DNA of 64,000 bases from contig CAVBUH010000029.1 of assembly GCA_963598415.1 (NCBI GenBank), positions 1 through 64,000 of the forward strand, read 5' to 3'. A program made the translations under genes and the position numbers. Source of the DNA: Colimorpha_A sp900556615 (GTDB taxonomy: Bacteria; Bacillota; Clostridia; Oscillospirales; CAG-272). Shown piece by piece: positions 1-7,305 of this stretch. The notes under the pieces are model-generated. The model had not been told where the DNA came from. It saw only the letters and a list, made by a program, of their open reading frames with translations, and ran no database searches. The first letter of the stretch is position 1, and each line of letters begins with the position of its first letter.

Positions 1-811
1 TGTTTGTGATGAGCTTTTCCTCCGGGACGGTAGAACCAAAACTGAATTCCATCTGAATCGATAGACCGTTTTCAAACTTGGCAAGACCGGTAATCATATC
101 TTCAGAATCAAAGGTAAATTTATTCGCTTCTCCCTCCGGCAGATCAGGTTTAAACTTCCGATAAGCGGAAGCATAAGCGCTTTCCAGCTTCGGGAAACCG
201 AGAATATACATCGTCAGGTCGATCAGATGTGAACCGAGGTCACGTAGTACACCGCCGTTTTCTGCCTTTTCATGGAACCAGTTACGGTTATACTTGGTAC
301 CGTTTTCCCGCTCATCGTAAGGAGACTGCATCTGTCCCAACGCACGGCGCCAGCCGATCCGGACATGATACACATCGCCGAAGGCCCCCTCGTCATAAAG
401 CTTTTTCATGATCTGCACATCCTCGCCGAAGCGCTGGTTGTGGCTGATCATCAGCTTTTTACCCGATTTCAACTCCGCTTCCCGCATCCGTCTTCCGTCG
501 GCGGCAGTAGGTGCCATCGGCTTTTCGCAGAGAACGTGCTTACCAGCTTCCAATGCCTCAATCGTTACAGGAGCGTGCCACTTGTTGGGCAGACAAATGC
601 TCACCACATCGATTTCGGGATCGCGAAGCAGCTCATGATAATCGGCATACGCCTTCGCGGCGTTATACTTGTTCCGTACATATTCTGCCCATTCGCCATC
701 GATATCACACACGGCATAAAGCTCGGTATGCTCATTGTCACGGTAAGCGTCAAGATGTCCCCAGCAGATGGTACCAAGGCCGATGACGGCGGCTTTCAGT
801 TTTCTTTCCAT
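1..811 (-). CDS. Gfo/Idh/MocA-family NAD(P)-dependent oxidoreductase (C-terminus outside window)
   Basis: I translated this from the start codon at 811 leftwards; it is open to the window edge (about 270 residues seen). The N-terminus MERKLKAAVIGLGTICWGH carries the Rossmann glycine motif (GLGTICWG). The family markers follow: an EKP motif in GKHVLCEKPMAPT near residue 97, then DLGSHLID near residue 190. The family oxidises or epimerises sugars and sugar derivatives with bound NAD(P). The protein is cytosolic, with no signal peptide. It starts five bases after the stop of the anchored esterase gene, so the two belong to one operon with the uronate-isomerase-like gene. A sugar or sugar-acid dehydrogenase role is likely; the substrate is unknown. 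The start is preceded by AAGGA about 13 bases upstream, then AATAATT. Confidence 0.9.
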   Translation of the reverse strand, partial: MERKLKAAVIGLGTICWGHLDAYRDNEHTELYAVCDIDGEWAEYVRNKYNAAKAYADYHELLRDPEIDVVSICLPNKWHAPVTIEALEAGKHVLCEKPMAPTAADGRRMREAELKSGKKLMISHNQRFGEDVQIMKKLYDEGAFGDVYHVRIGWRRALGQMQSPYDERENGTKYNRNWFHEKAENGGVLRDLGSHLIDLTMYILGFPKLESAYASAYRKFKPDLPEGEANKFTFDSEDMITGLAKFENGLSIQMEFSFGSTVPEEKLITN

Positions 812-816
812 AATTA

Positions 817-1860
817 TTATGAATCCTTCTTTCTTTTTGCTAACAGCAGGATACCAACCGCTGCTAAAGCTAAGGCCGTACCTGCTGTGATCCACACCGC
901 AATAGAGCTTTTTCCAGAATCAGATGCGGTGTCCCCTGTTGTATTGTCAGAGCTTGTTGTCTGATTCTGGTCCGACACTGATACCGAAGTGTTTAACGCG
1001 GTATCTGAAGCATCGGACGTGCTTGAGGATTTTGTTTTGGAGAGCAGCCAGCTCAAAAGCTCTTCCTCCCGATAGGCAGGTGCCCATGCAGAGTGCCCCA
1101 TGGCATCGTTTTTGGTCCCTTCATCGGTTTTCGTATAAGTAATATCCGCTCCCAATTTTCTCAGCGCTGTTACCATGTCGTAGGTACCAGTCGGATCGAC
1201 AATCTGATCGTTCGAGCTATGAAATGTCCAAATCGGGATATGTTTGATCTTATCGGCATAGGAAGCATCTGCACCACCGCAAACGGGAATTGCCGCAGCA
1301 AAATATTCCGGATAACGGCAGATCAGATCCCATGTGGCGAACCCACCCATCGAAAGACCGGTCACGTAGATGCGTTCAGCATCCACGTTGTACTTCACAG
1401 TAATCTCCTTTTGAAGCAAAGACATAACCTGCTGTGAGGGGATTGACTGCGGTGTACTATCCACCGAGTAGGTCCCTGCCCCCCACTCCTTCTCAACCCA
1501 ACGCTTATCCTGCGGACATTGTGGAGCCACGATGATAAACTGTTCCCGCAATGCTTCATCATTCAATATCCGATAAATCAAGCGAGTCATATCGCCGTTG
1601 GCGATTTGCTTCAAATTATCCTCACCGCATTCGCCGGCACCATGCAGATGAAGAAGCAGGTAATAGGAATGGTCAGGAGAATAGGATTCTGGGATATACA
1701 GGCGATATGGTAGCGATTCGGTAGAGATCGTACTATCTGTGTACTCCCGCGCTTTCATTACGTCCGTTACTGTGACTCTTGCGGCGCCAACCGCAAAACC
1801 GTTCATTAAGGAAAGCATCGTTGCCATCATGAAAAGGATCCCCACCCATCTTTTGATCAT
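817..1860 (-). CDS. Exported, C-terminally anchored alpha/beta-hydrolase esterase
   Basis: 347 residues. A signal peptide (about residues 1-27, ending GFAVGAA) is followed by an alpha/beta-hydrolase domain. The nucleophile elbow is GLSMGG (Ser170), with Asp218 in SSNDQIVD and His256 in MGHSAW as likely partners; an LHGAGE oxyanion segment lies near residue 72. The fold resembles the PHB-depolymerase/feruloyl-esterase-like group (CE1-like). A Ser/Thr-rich stretch (about 285-320) precedes a C-terminal membrane helix (about 322-342) ending in KRKKDS, so the enzyme is probably tethered outside the cell. SD CAGGAG lies upstream. It sits 25 bases behind the uronate-isomerase-like gene and 5 bases before the oxidoreductase gene. 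Removal of ester groups from plant glycans is inferred; the exact substrate cannot be read. Confidence 0.85.
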   Translation of the reverse strand: MIKRWVGILFMMATMLSLMNGFAVGAARVTVTDVMKAREYTDSTISTESLPYRLYIPESYSPDHSYYLLLHLHGAGECGEDNLKQIANGDMTRLIYRILNDEALREQFIIVAPQCPQDKRWVEKEWGAGTYSVDSTPQSIPSQQVMSLLQKEITVKYNVDAERIYVTGLSMGGFATWDLICRYPEYFAAAIPVCGGADASYADKIKHIPIWTFHSSNDQIVDPTGTYDMVTALRKLGADITYTKTDEGTKNDAMGHSAWAPAYREEELLSWLLSKTKSSSTSDASDTALNTSVSVSDQNQTTSSDNTTGDTASDSGKSSIAVWITAGTALALAAVGILLLAKRKKDS

Positions 1861-1885
1861 TTTGACTCTCCTGCAATAAATTACG

Positions 1886-3175
1886 TCAATTCAAAATTTG
1901 CTTTGCGATCTGCAGTGCACTCTCATAAGTATACTGCCCATTCTCAATCTTTTCAGCAAGCACCGAGGCAAGCTGTTTTTTAACGATGTATGCCTTACCG
2001 TAGGTCCAATCCATACAATAAGCATCCGAGAAGAAAGCAAATTGCTTATTCGTAGGAAGCATATCCAAACGGTCGGAAATCATACGACGAATCTTATTCG
2101 GGAAAAAGCAGTGCCACCAGTATCCGGCGATATAAACATTGGGAAGCTCTCTGACCAAGGTGCAGAATGCCTGATCCTGATGCTCGCTTGCCGAATAAAC
2201 AGCAAAATTCAAATTTTTGAAACGAGATGCCTGGTTTGCCAGCTCATAAACAGTCTCTGTACGAAGCTTGCTTCCCGTCTCATATGGCAACGGCTCAGCA
2301 CCGATGGAATACTGCAGGGTAAAACCGGGATGCGAAGCCTCCAAACGAGTAAGGAAGCCCTCACAAATATAGTTTGCATAAATATCTCTCTGCTCCGGTC
2401 CTGCGTTTTCACGAACGGCAAGTGCTTCGATCATCTCCTCGCGGGTGACAGAGCGGTAATTGATATCGGTCGAAAGGTGAGAAGTCATGTTGACGATCTC
2501 ATCAAAAGGCATATGACTGATATAATGATCTAACGCATCTTCCACATCCTCGATAGTATGAATCACTTTTTGAAAGTTCAGTGTGCTTCTGTCCACTGTA
2601 ACCGGAAGGGGTGGACCGGGGTAATCCTGATTCCAGGAATATTCCAACTCAAGAAGTGCCGTATCGTACTGTCCCCATTGAGAACGGGTAAAGAAAGACC
2701 ACTCCAGACTGTAGTTAAAGAGATCGTCTGCCACGTGACCGTAGCAACGCTCGATTTCGGTATTGGATCTCACCACACCGCAAGCCGTGGCAATTTCTTT
2801 GGCACGAGAAAGTGTACAGCCTTTATCCTTGATAATCTGATCGATCTCACGCCAGTTATCCAGCGTGATTTCCTTATCCCATCCGTACAGATCCTTCAGG
2901 ATTACCGTCATAACATGATACAGGGCGGTATTCTTGATATATTTCAAATAAGGAATGGCGCGTACAATCCGGGTTTCCGCTTCCTCTGCGGTAGGATAAT
3001 TGCTCAGCCGCGCCCCATCGGGACATCCGGCGCTGTACAGTTCGGTAATGATCATATGATACAGCATAATATCGTGCAAACCTCTTACCACCGGCACATC
3101 GACACGGATGTGTGTATGAACATCTGTGGTAGGCATTTGCATCAATTCATTAAAAAGTTTATCTACGACACTCAT
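1886..3175 (-). CDS. Uronate-isomerase-like amidohydrolase-superfamily protein
   Basis: 429 residues, cytosolic. Near the N-terminus is TTDVHTHI, a metal-binding HxH as in the amidohydrolase superfamily, followed by a LYHMI...ELYSAG region and a Trp/Tyr-rich helical part. The overall pattern recalls UxaC-type glucuronate/galacturonate isomerase and its distant relatives, but it is not a clear orthologue: the usual uxaC N-terminal LWxGDHYKWR block is not visible. Known members isomerise hexuronates to ketonates or act on related lactones. A good SD (AAAGGAG) precedes the ATG. It is first in an operon with the esterase and the Gfo/Idh oxidoreductase and is divergent from a ROK regulator that probably controls it. 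Catabolism of a uronic-acid-like sugar is inferred. Confidence 0.7.
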   Translation of the reverse strand: MSVVDKLFNELMQMPTTDVHTHIRVDVPVVRGLHDIMLYHMIITELYSAGCPDGARLSNYPTAEEAETRIVRAIPYLKYIKNTALYHVMTVILKDLYGWDKEITLDNWREIDQIIKDKGCTLSRAKEIATACGVVRSNTEIERCYGHVADDLFNYSLEWSFFTRSQWGQYDTALLELEYSWNQDYPGPPLPVTVDRSTLNFQKVIHTIEDVEDALDHYISHMPFDEIVNMTSHLSTDINYRSVTREEMIEALAVRENAGPEQRDIYANYICEGFLTRLEASHPGFTLQYSIGAEPLPYETGSKLRTETVYELANQASRFKNLNFAVYSASEHQDQAFCTLVRELPNVYIAGYWWHCFFPNKIRRMISDRLDMLPTNKQFAFFSDAYCMDWTYGKAYIVKKQLASVLAEKIENGQYTYESALQIAKQILN

Positions 3176-3216
3176 TTTATTCTCCTTTTTAAAAGCTTTT
3201 TAATATCAGCAAATGT

Positions 3217-3246
3217 ATTGTACCATACATTAACATAGTTTGTCAA
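3217..3246 (-). promoter_or_regulatory. Sigma-A promoter for the uronate-isomerase operon
   Basis: Read on the minus strand: -35 TTGACA (3246-3241), 18-base spacer, -10 TACAAT (3222-3217), about 45 bases ahead of the ATG at 3175. An inverted repeat ATGTAT-N6-ATACAT (3213-3218 and 3225-3230) overlaps the -10 and could be an operator. Confidence 0.7.
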
Positions 3247-3355
3247 GATGTTTTTCTTTAAAAACTTGATTTTGACGGTTTTACTAAAAAACTAAAATTT
3301 CTCTTGTTTATAATGCTAATAAAAAATCTTTGTTAAAAGCTTTTCATTTCTGTTG

Positions 3356-3384
3356 TTGACAATTGCGGAAATTCACGATATAAT
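3356..3384 (+). promoter_or_regulatory. Consensus sigma-A promoter of the ROK regulator
   Basis: TTGACA (3356-3361), 17-base spacer, TATAAT (3379-3384): a perfect consensus match, reading toward the ROK gene at 3446. It is back to back with the promoter of the divergent operon. Confidence 0.85.
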
Positions 3385-3391
3385 ATAGTGT

Positions 3392-3423
3392 GTAATACAA
3401 ATACATAGTAATACAAATACATA
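3392..3423 (+). repeat. Perfect tandem 16-bp repeat in the ROK leader (candidate operator)
   Basis: Two adjacent identical copies (3392-3407 and 3408-3423) of a 16-base unit beginning GTAATACAAATACATA, starting eight bases after the -10 box. Position over the expected transcription start suggests an autoregulatory operator for the ROK protein. This is inference from position only. Confidence 0.6.
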
Positions 3424-3445
3424 AAATTTATTAAGTGAGTCTTCT

Positions 3446-4603
3446 ATGAATAAAGCCAATGATGTAAAATCCATCAATTTAACCGCCATTCTCCGTCTAA
3501 TCTATAGATACCAGCCCATTACTAAAAGTCGCATTGCCGCGGAGTTAAAGCTCACCATCGTCACCGTTAACAATTTGGTGACCGAGTTGTGTAGCATAGG
3601 CATCTGCGAGGAAGACGGCTTTGTTTCAAACGGTGGTCGCCGTGCCAGCCTCTACCGCATCAAGCGTCATTACGGATACATCATCAGCCTTGCTGTCACG
3701 CGAATCGGATTGGTCGGTGGCATTTACGACCTGTCACTCCATGCCGTCGAGCGTAATGATGTCACCTGTGACATTGCTGATGTCTTGGATTCGATCCGCC
3801 AAATTAAAGCCTTTCTATTAGAACAGATCGGCAGGTTGAATGGTAAGCGAATCCTCGGCATTGGAATCTCGGTGCCCGGACGAGTCTCAGAGGACGGCAT
3901 CATTATCAGTATTCCTGACTACCCCCAATGGAATTCGGTGGAACTAAAAAGTATTTTATCGGAAAGCATATCTCTTCCGATTTATTTGGACAATGACACC
4001 AACGCCCTTCTTCTGTCTGCTAAATGGAACGGTCTCGTGGGAGACAGCCAATCCTTTGTTTATCTTAATACTGATGATGGTCTCGGCGCCGCCTTCATGC
4101 TGAAGGATAAGGTCTTCTACGGATCCAACAATCAGGCTTGCGAGATCGGACATATTACCATCGATCCCAATGGTCCTCTCTGCAATTGTGGAAATACGGG
4201 ATGTCTACAGGCATATGTTAGTAATACCGAAATATTGCGCCGTATAAACAGTCTTCGTAGCGTTCCTGTTTCCAGTCTTGACGAGGCCATCGAACTCTAC
4301 CGCAGTGGCGATCCCGCTATCTGTTCCGGTTTCTCCAGCGCTACAGCTTACATCGGTCTCGCTCTGCGCAATATCATTATGCTTTTCGACCCCGAATTAA
4401 TCGTTCTGCAAAACAAGTGGTTGAATCGCCTTCCCGATCTATTTCACCATGTTCAAGACACGGTGTTCAAAACAAAGACCGACAGCGGTGGTCTTCCCAT
4501 TCGTAACCATTTGTCCGTTTTGCTAAACCGTGATCGCCATATTATCGACACCGCTTCTGCTTGTATCGTATTTCATAATATCATGCGCAATTTCATCGCT
4601 TGA
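3446..4603 (+). CDS. ROK-family transcriptional regulator (NagC/XylR type)
   Basis: 385 residues: an N-terminal winged helix-turn-helix (about residues 10-60, KSRIAAELKLTIVTVNNLV) followed by a ROK sugar-kinase-like domain. The ROK zinc signature is seen as CNCGNTGCLQAY, preceded by the EIGH motif that ligands sugar in this family. The phosphate-binding loop region is degenerate compared with true kinases, as usual for regulators. ROK repressors release DNA when they bind a sugar. It is divergent from the uronate-isomerase-like operon with only about 270 bases between, so that operon is the most probable target. Third codon positions look richer in C/G than in the pgk region. Confidence 0.88.
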   Translation: MNKANDVKSINLTAILRLIYRYQPITKSRIAAELKLTIVTVNNLVTELCSIGICEEDGFVSNGGRRASLYRIKRHYGYIISLAVTRIGLVGGIYDLSLHAVERNDVTCDIADVLDSIRQIKAFLLEQIGRLNGKRILGIGISVPGRVSEDGIIISIPDYPQWNSVELKSILSESISLPIYLDNDTNALLLSAKWNGLVGDSQSFVYLNTDDGLGAAFMLKDKVFYGSNNQACEIGHITIDPNGPLCNCGNTGCLQAYVSNTEILRRINSLRSVPVSSLDEAIELYRSGDPAICSGFSSATAYIGLALRNIIMLFDPELIVLQNKWLNRLPDLFHHVQDTVFKTKTDSGGLPIRNHLSVLLNRDRHIIDTASACIVFHNIMRNFIA

Positions 4604-4635
4604 TCGCATAACTGATATATTGTTATCAAAATGAT

Positions 4636-4743
4636 TTATAACGATAGAGGCTGCTTGGAAAACTCCAAATAAAAATAAGATTTCCGCAATGCTGACATTA
4701 TTGTACCTCCGAGTGCTTCGTAAATAGTTTTTGTGTCCTCCAT
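4636..4743 (-). pseudogene. Short remnant resembling the N-terminus of TnpV (transposon protein)
   Basis: A 35-codon open frame with a strong SD (GGAGGA ending about nine bases before ATG). Its first residues, MEDTKTIYEALGGT, look like the conserved start of TnpV-type proteins (IYEQLGGTY) found in Tn4451-like and other Clostridia mobile elements. Similarity stops after GGT; the rest (IMSALRKSYFYLEF) does not continue the family, so this is most likely a truncated, decayed copy. It lies just past the ROK gene, at the junction between the carbohydrate module and the glycolysis genes. Family assignment is from memory of the motif only. Confidence 0.4.
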
Positions 4744-5008
4744 TTTTATTATTCCTCCGTACGTTATATTTCAAAAAACCGTTACATCGTAAAGGAAAAA
4801 CTCACTTGGCGGTTATCATATGCCCCTGCGATATTCGGTTGTGACAATCAAATCTCATAGTTCGTTCTGTTCTTAAATAGCCAAACTGCTCCGCTTAATG
4901 TACAGTTACGGTGTAAAAAAAGTCGCAATATCATTTCCTTAGTAAATACAAAACTCGAATGAATCGTGTTAAAACATAAACATGAATCCATAAATATGTT
5001 TTTTAATA
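4744..5008. other. Non-coding stretch, no gene seen
   Basis: AT-rich sequence between the TnpV-like remnant and the terminator before pgk. No convincing start with SD, no tRNA-like clover-leaf and no long repeat was noticed. It may be residue of the same mobile element, because it includes the leader of the remnant. Confidence 0.4.
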
Positions 5009-5047
5009 TAAAAAACTCCTAAAAGTGAAAAATCAGGAGTTTTTTTC
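5009..5047. terminator. Rho-independent terminator upstream of pgk
   Basis: Hairpin AAAAAACTCCT / AGGAGTTTTTT (left arm about 5010-5020, right arm 5035-5046) with a T run on the plus strand and an A-rich left flank, so it can act in both directions. Confidence 0.8.
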
Positions 5048-5057
5048 AAAATAAATA

Positions 5058-5086
5058 TTGATAAATAAAAAAAAATATGGTAATAT
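5058..5086 (+). promoter_or_regulatory. Probable pgk promoter
   Basis: TTGATA (5058-5063), 17-base spacer, TAATAT (5081-5086), about 100 bases before the pgk start. A moderate consensus match placed directly after a terminator. Confidence 0.5.
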
Positions 5087-5183
5087 ATAAGATGTGAGTT
5101 TGCACGGCATAAGTTTATGTCCGCTCAGCACCATTAACAAATAATATTTTGCCGTCATAAATGTTGGCGGTTTTGGAGGTCAA

Positions 5184-6374
5184 ATGATGTACAATAAGAA
5201 AACAATTGAAGATATTGATGTGGCGGGAAAAAGAGTTCTTGCAAGATGTGATTTTAATGTTCCGATGGCTGACGGCGTAATAACCGATGACAAACGTATC
5301 AAAGAAGCACTTCCGACAATAAAATACCTTTCGTCCCATGGCGCAAAAGTTATTCTTTGTTCTCATATGGGCAGGCCTAAGGGTGAATTCAATATGAAAT
5401 ATTCTCTCGCTCCGGTAGCGAAACGCCTCACCGAGCTCCTTGAAAAGGATGTTGTGCTTGCAAACGATGTTATCGGAGAGGACGCACACAAAAAAGTTGC
5501 CGCTCTCAAAGATGGAGATATCATGCTCATCGAAAATGTAAGGTTCCATAAAGAAGAGGAGAAAAATGACTCCGCCTTCGCCAAAGAACTTGCATCTATG
5601 GCTGATATATTTGTAAACGACGCTTTTGGAACCGCTCATCGCGCCCATGCCTCAACTGCCGGAGTGGCGGACTACCTTCCCGCCGTTTGCGGTTATCTTA
5701 TTCAGAAAGAAATTACCATTATGGGGAATGCCCTCAACGATCCGAAGCGTCCGTTCGTTGCCATACTCGGTGGCGCAAAGGTTTCGGATAAAATCGGCGT
5801 TATCAACAATCTTATAGAAAAAGTAGACACTCTTATAATCGGCGGTGCTATGGCGTATACTTTTAATAAGGCGCGCGGACATAAAATCGGCACATCTCTT
5901 TGCGAAGAGGACAAGCTTGACCTGGCAAACGAATTGCTTGAAAAAGCAAAGGCTAAGGGCGTAAAGGTACTTCTTCCCGTTGATAACCATGTTGGAGATA
6001 AATATGATCCCGAGTGCCATGACCTTTTTGTTGACTCTGCGGATATTCCCGACGGATATATGGGACTTGATATTGGACCGGCAACCGTAATACTTTTCGG
6101 ATATGCGATCAAAGGTGCCGGAACCGTTGTATGGAACGGTCCTATGGGAGTTTCAGAGTGGGACAAATTCTCTGCCGGAACCTGCGGAGTGGCAACCGCC
6201 GTTGCCGAAAGCAATGCAGTTTCAATTATCGGAGGAGGAGACTCTGCGGCGGCAATCGAAAAACTTGGCTTTGCCGACAGAATGACTCATATTTCCACCG
6301 GAGGCGGCGCATCCCTTGAGTTTCTCGAAGGACTTGAGCTTCCCGGAATCGCTTGTCTTATGGACAAGGATTAA
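5184..6374 (+). CDS. pgk: Phosphoglycerate kinase
   Basis: 396 residues, the normal bacterial length. Catalyses 1,3-bisphosphoglycerate + ADP to 3-phosphoglycerate + ATP in glycolysis, in the cytosol. Visible signatures: RCDFNVP (about residues 20-26) and SHMGRPKG for 3-phosphoglycerate binding, NDAFGTAHRAH mid-domain, and the C-terminal nucleotide loop GGGDSAAA. SD GGAGGT (5175-5180) is three bases from the first ATG (5184) and six from the second (5187), so 5187 may be the used start. tpiA follows after 93 bases, the common clostridial pgk-tpiA pair; no gap gene lies in front of it here. Confidence 0.97.
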   Translation: MMYNKKTIEDIDVAGKRVLARCDFNVPMADGVITDDKRIKEALPTIKYLSSHGAKVILCSHMGRPKGEFNMKYSLAPVAKRLTELLEKDVVLANDVIGEDAHKKVAALKDGDIMLIENVRFHKEEEKNDSAFAKELASMADIFVNDAFGTAHRAHASTAGVADYLPAVCGYLIQKEITIMGNALNDPKRPFVAILGGAKVSDKIGVINNLIEKVDTLIIGGAMAYTFNKARGHKIGTSLCEEDKLDLANELLEKAKAKGVKVLLPVDNHVGDKYDPECHDLFVDSADIPDGYMGLDIGPATVILFGYAIKGAGTVVWNGPMGVSEWDKFSAGTCGVATAVAESNAVSIIGGGDSAAAIEKLGFADRMTHISTGGGASLEFLEGLELPGIACLMDKD

Positions 6375-6467
6375 TTTTCTCTTACAAATTATTGAAAGGT
6401 TTTCTTGTCCGGTATAATCTGTAATAATAGATTTTATATATTCCGGATAACAGATTTGGTGATCTTA

Positions 6468-7235
6468 ATGAATAAAGCAGCAAGAAAAGCCGTTATAGCC
6501 GGCAACTGGAAGATGAATATGACTCCTTCGGAAGCAAGTAAACTAGTATCCGAGCTTATTCCGCTGGTAGAAAATAAAAACGGTTGTGAAATAATTATAT
6601 GTGTACCCTTTGTAGATATTCCTGCTGTTATGTCCGCCGTTAAGGGAACAAACATAAAAGTAGGAGCGCAAAATGTTCATTTTATGAAAAACGGCGCTTA
6701 TACCGGCGAAATATCCGCTGATATGCTGAAAGAATGCGGCGTAGATTATGTAGTAATAGGTCATAGTGAGAGAAGACAGTATTTCGGTGAAACCGATGAA
6801 ACGGTAAACCTTCGTCTCAAAGCAGCACTTTCTGCGGGACTTACTCCCATTCTGTGCGTCGGAGAGCTTCTTTCCGAAAGAGATCAGGGAATTACTGCAG
6901 AAACAGTTTCTGCCCAGACCAAAATCGCTCTGCTGGATGTTTCTGCTGAAGACATAAAACGCACTATTATCGCATATGAGCCGGTTTGGGCTATCGGTAC
7001 AGGGCGCACAGCCACCTCCGAGCAAGCTGATGAGGTTTGCGGAATTATAAGAAATGTCATTTCGGATAAATATGGAAAAGAAATCGCAGAAGCAGTCACA
7101 ATTCAGTACGGCGGCTCCATGAAGCCATCTAATGCTGCCGAGCTTCTCTCAAAATATAATGTGGACGGAGGTCTTATCGGCGGGGCTTCCCTTAAAGCAT
7201 CTGATTTTGCAGCCATTATTGAAGCTGCGCAATGA
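6468..7235 (+). CDS. tpiA: Triosephosphate isomerase
   Basis: 255 residues from the ATG at 6468. An upstream in-frame ATG at 6405 adds 21 residues unlike the family and is rejected. Interconverts dihydroxyacetone phosphate and glyceraldehyde-3-phosphate. Catalytic residues are seen: Lys15 in AGNWKMN, His99 in IGHSERR, Glu171 in YEPVWAIGTG, and the phosphate-binding GGSM and GGAS loops near the C-terminus. It follows pgk and ends just before a terminator, so pgk-tpiA forms a two-gene unit. A TTGAAA / TATAAT pair with only 15 bases between (6392-6418) might be a weak internal promoter. Confidence 0.97.
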   Translation: MNKAARKAVIAGNWKMNMTPSEASKLVSELIPLVENKNGCEIIICVPFVDIPAVMSAVKGTNIKVGAQNVHFMKNGAYTGEISADMLKECGVDYVVIGHSERRQYFGETDETVNLRLKAALSAGLTPILCVGELLSERDQGITAETVSAQTKIALLDVSAEDIKRTIIAYEPVWAIGTGRTATSEQADEVCGIIRNVISDKYGKEIAEAVTIQYGGSMKPSNAAELLSKYNVDGGLIGGASLKASDFAAIIEAAQ

Positions 7236-7245
7236 TTTTTCATAG

Positions 7246-7279
7246 AGGACTGCTGTGCTTTGTCGCGTCAGTCCTTTTT
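7246..7279 (+). terminator. Terminator after tpiA
   Basis: Stem AGGACTG (7246-7252) / CAGTCCT (7269-7275) with a 16-base loop followed by five T. It ends the pgk-tpiA transcript. Confidence 0.75.
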
Positions 7280-7305
7280 CCATACTACCGAAACGGAGAA
7301 GTCTG

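Noticed and set aside
4523..4774. 83-codon minus-strand frame over the ROK 3' end
   Set aside because: Overlaps the well-supported ROK gene and reads the TnpV-like remnant out of frame; composition not protein-like.
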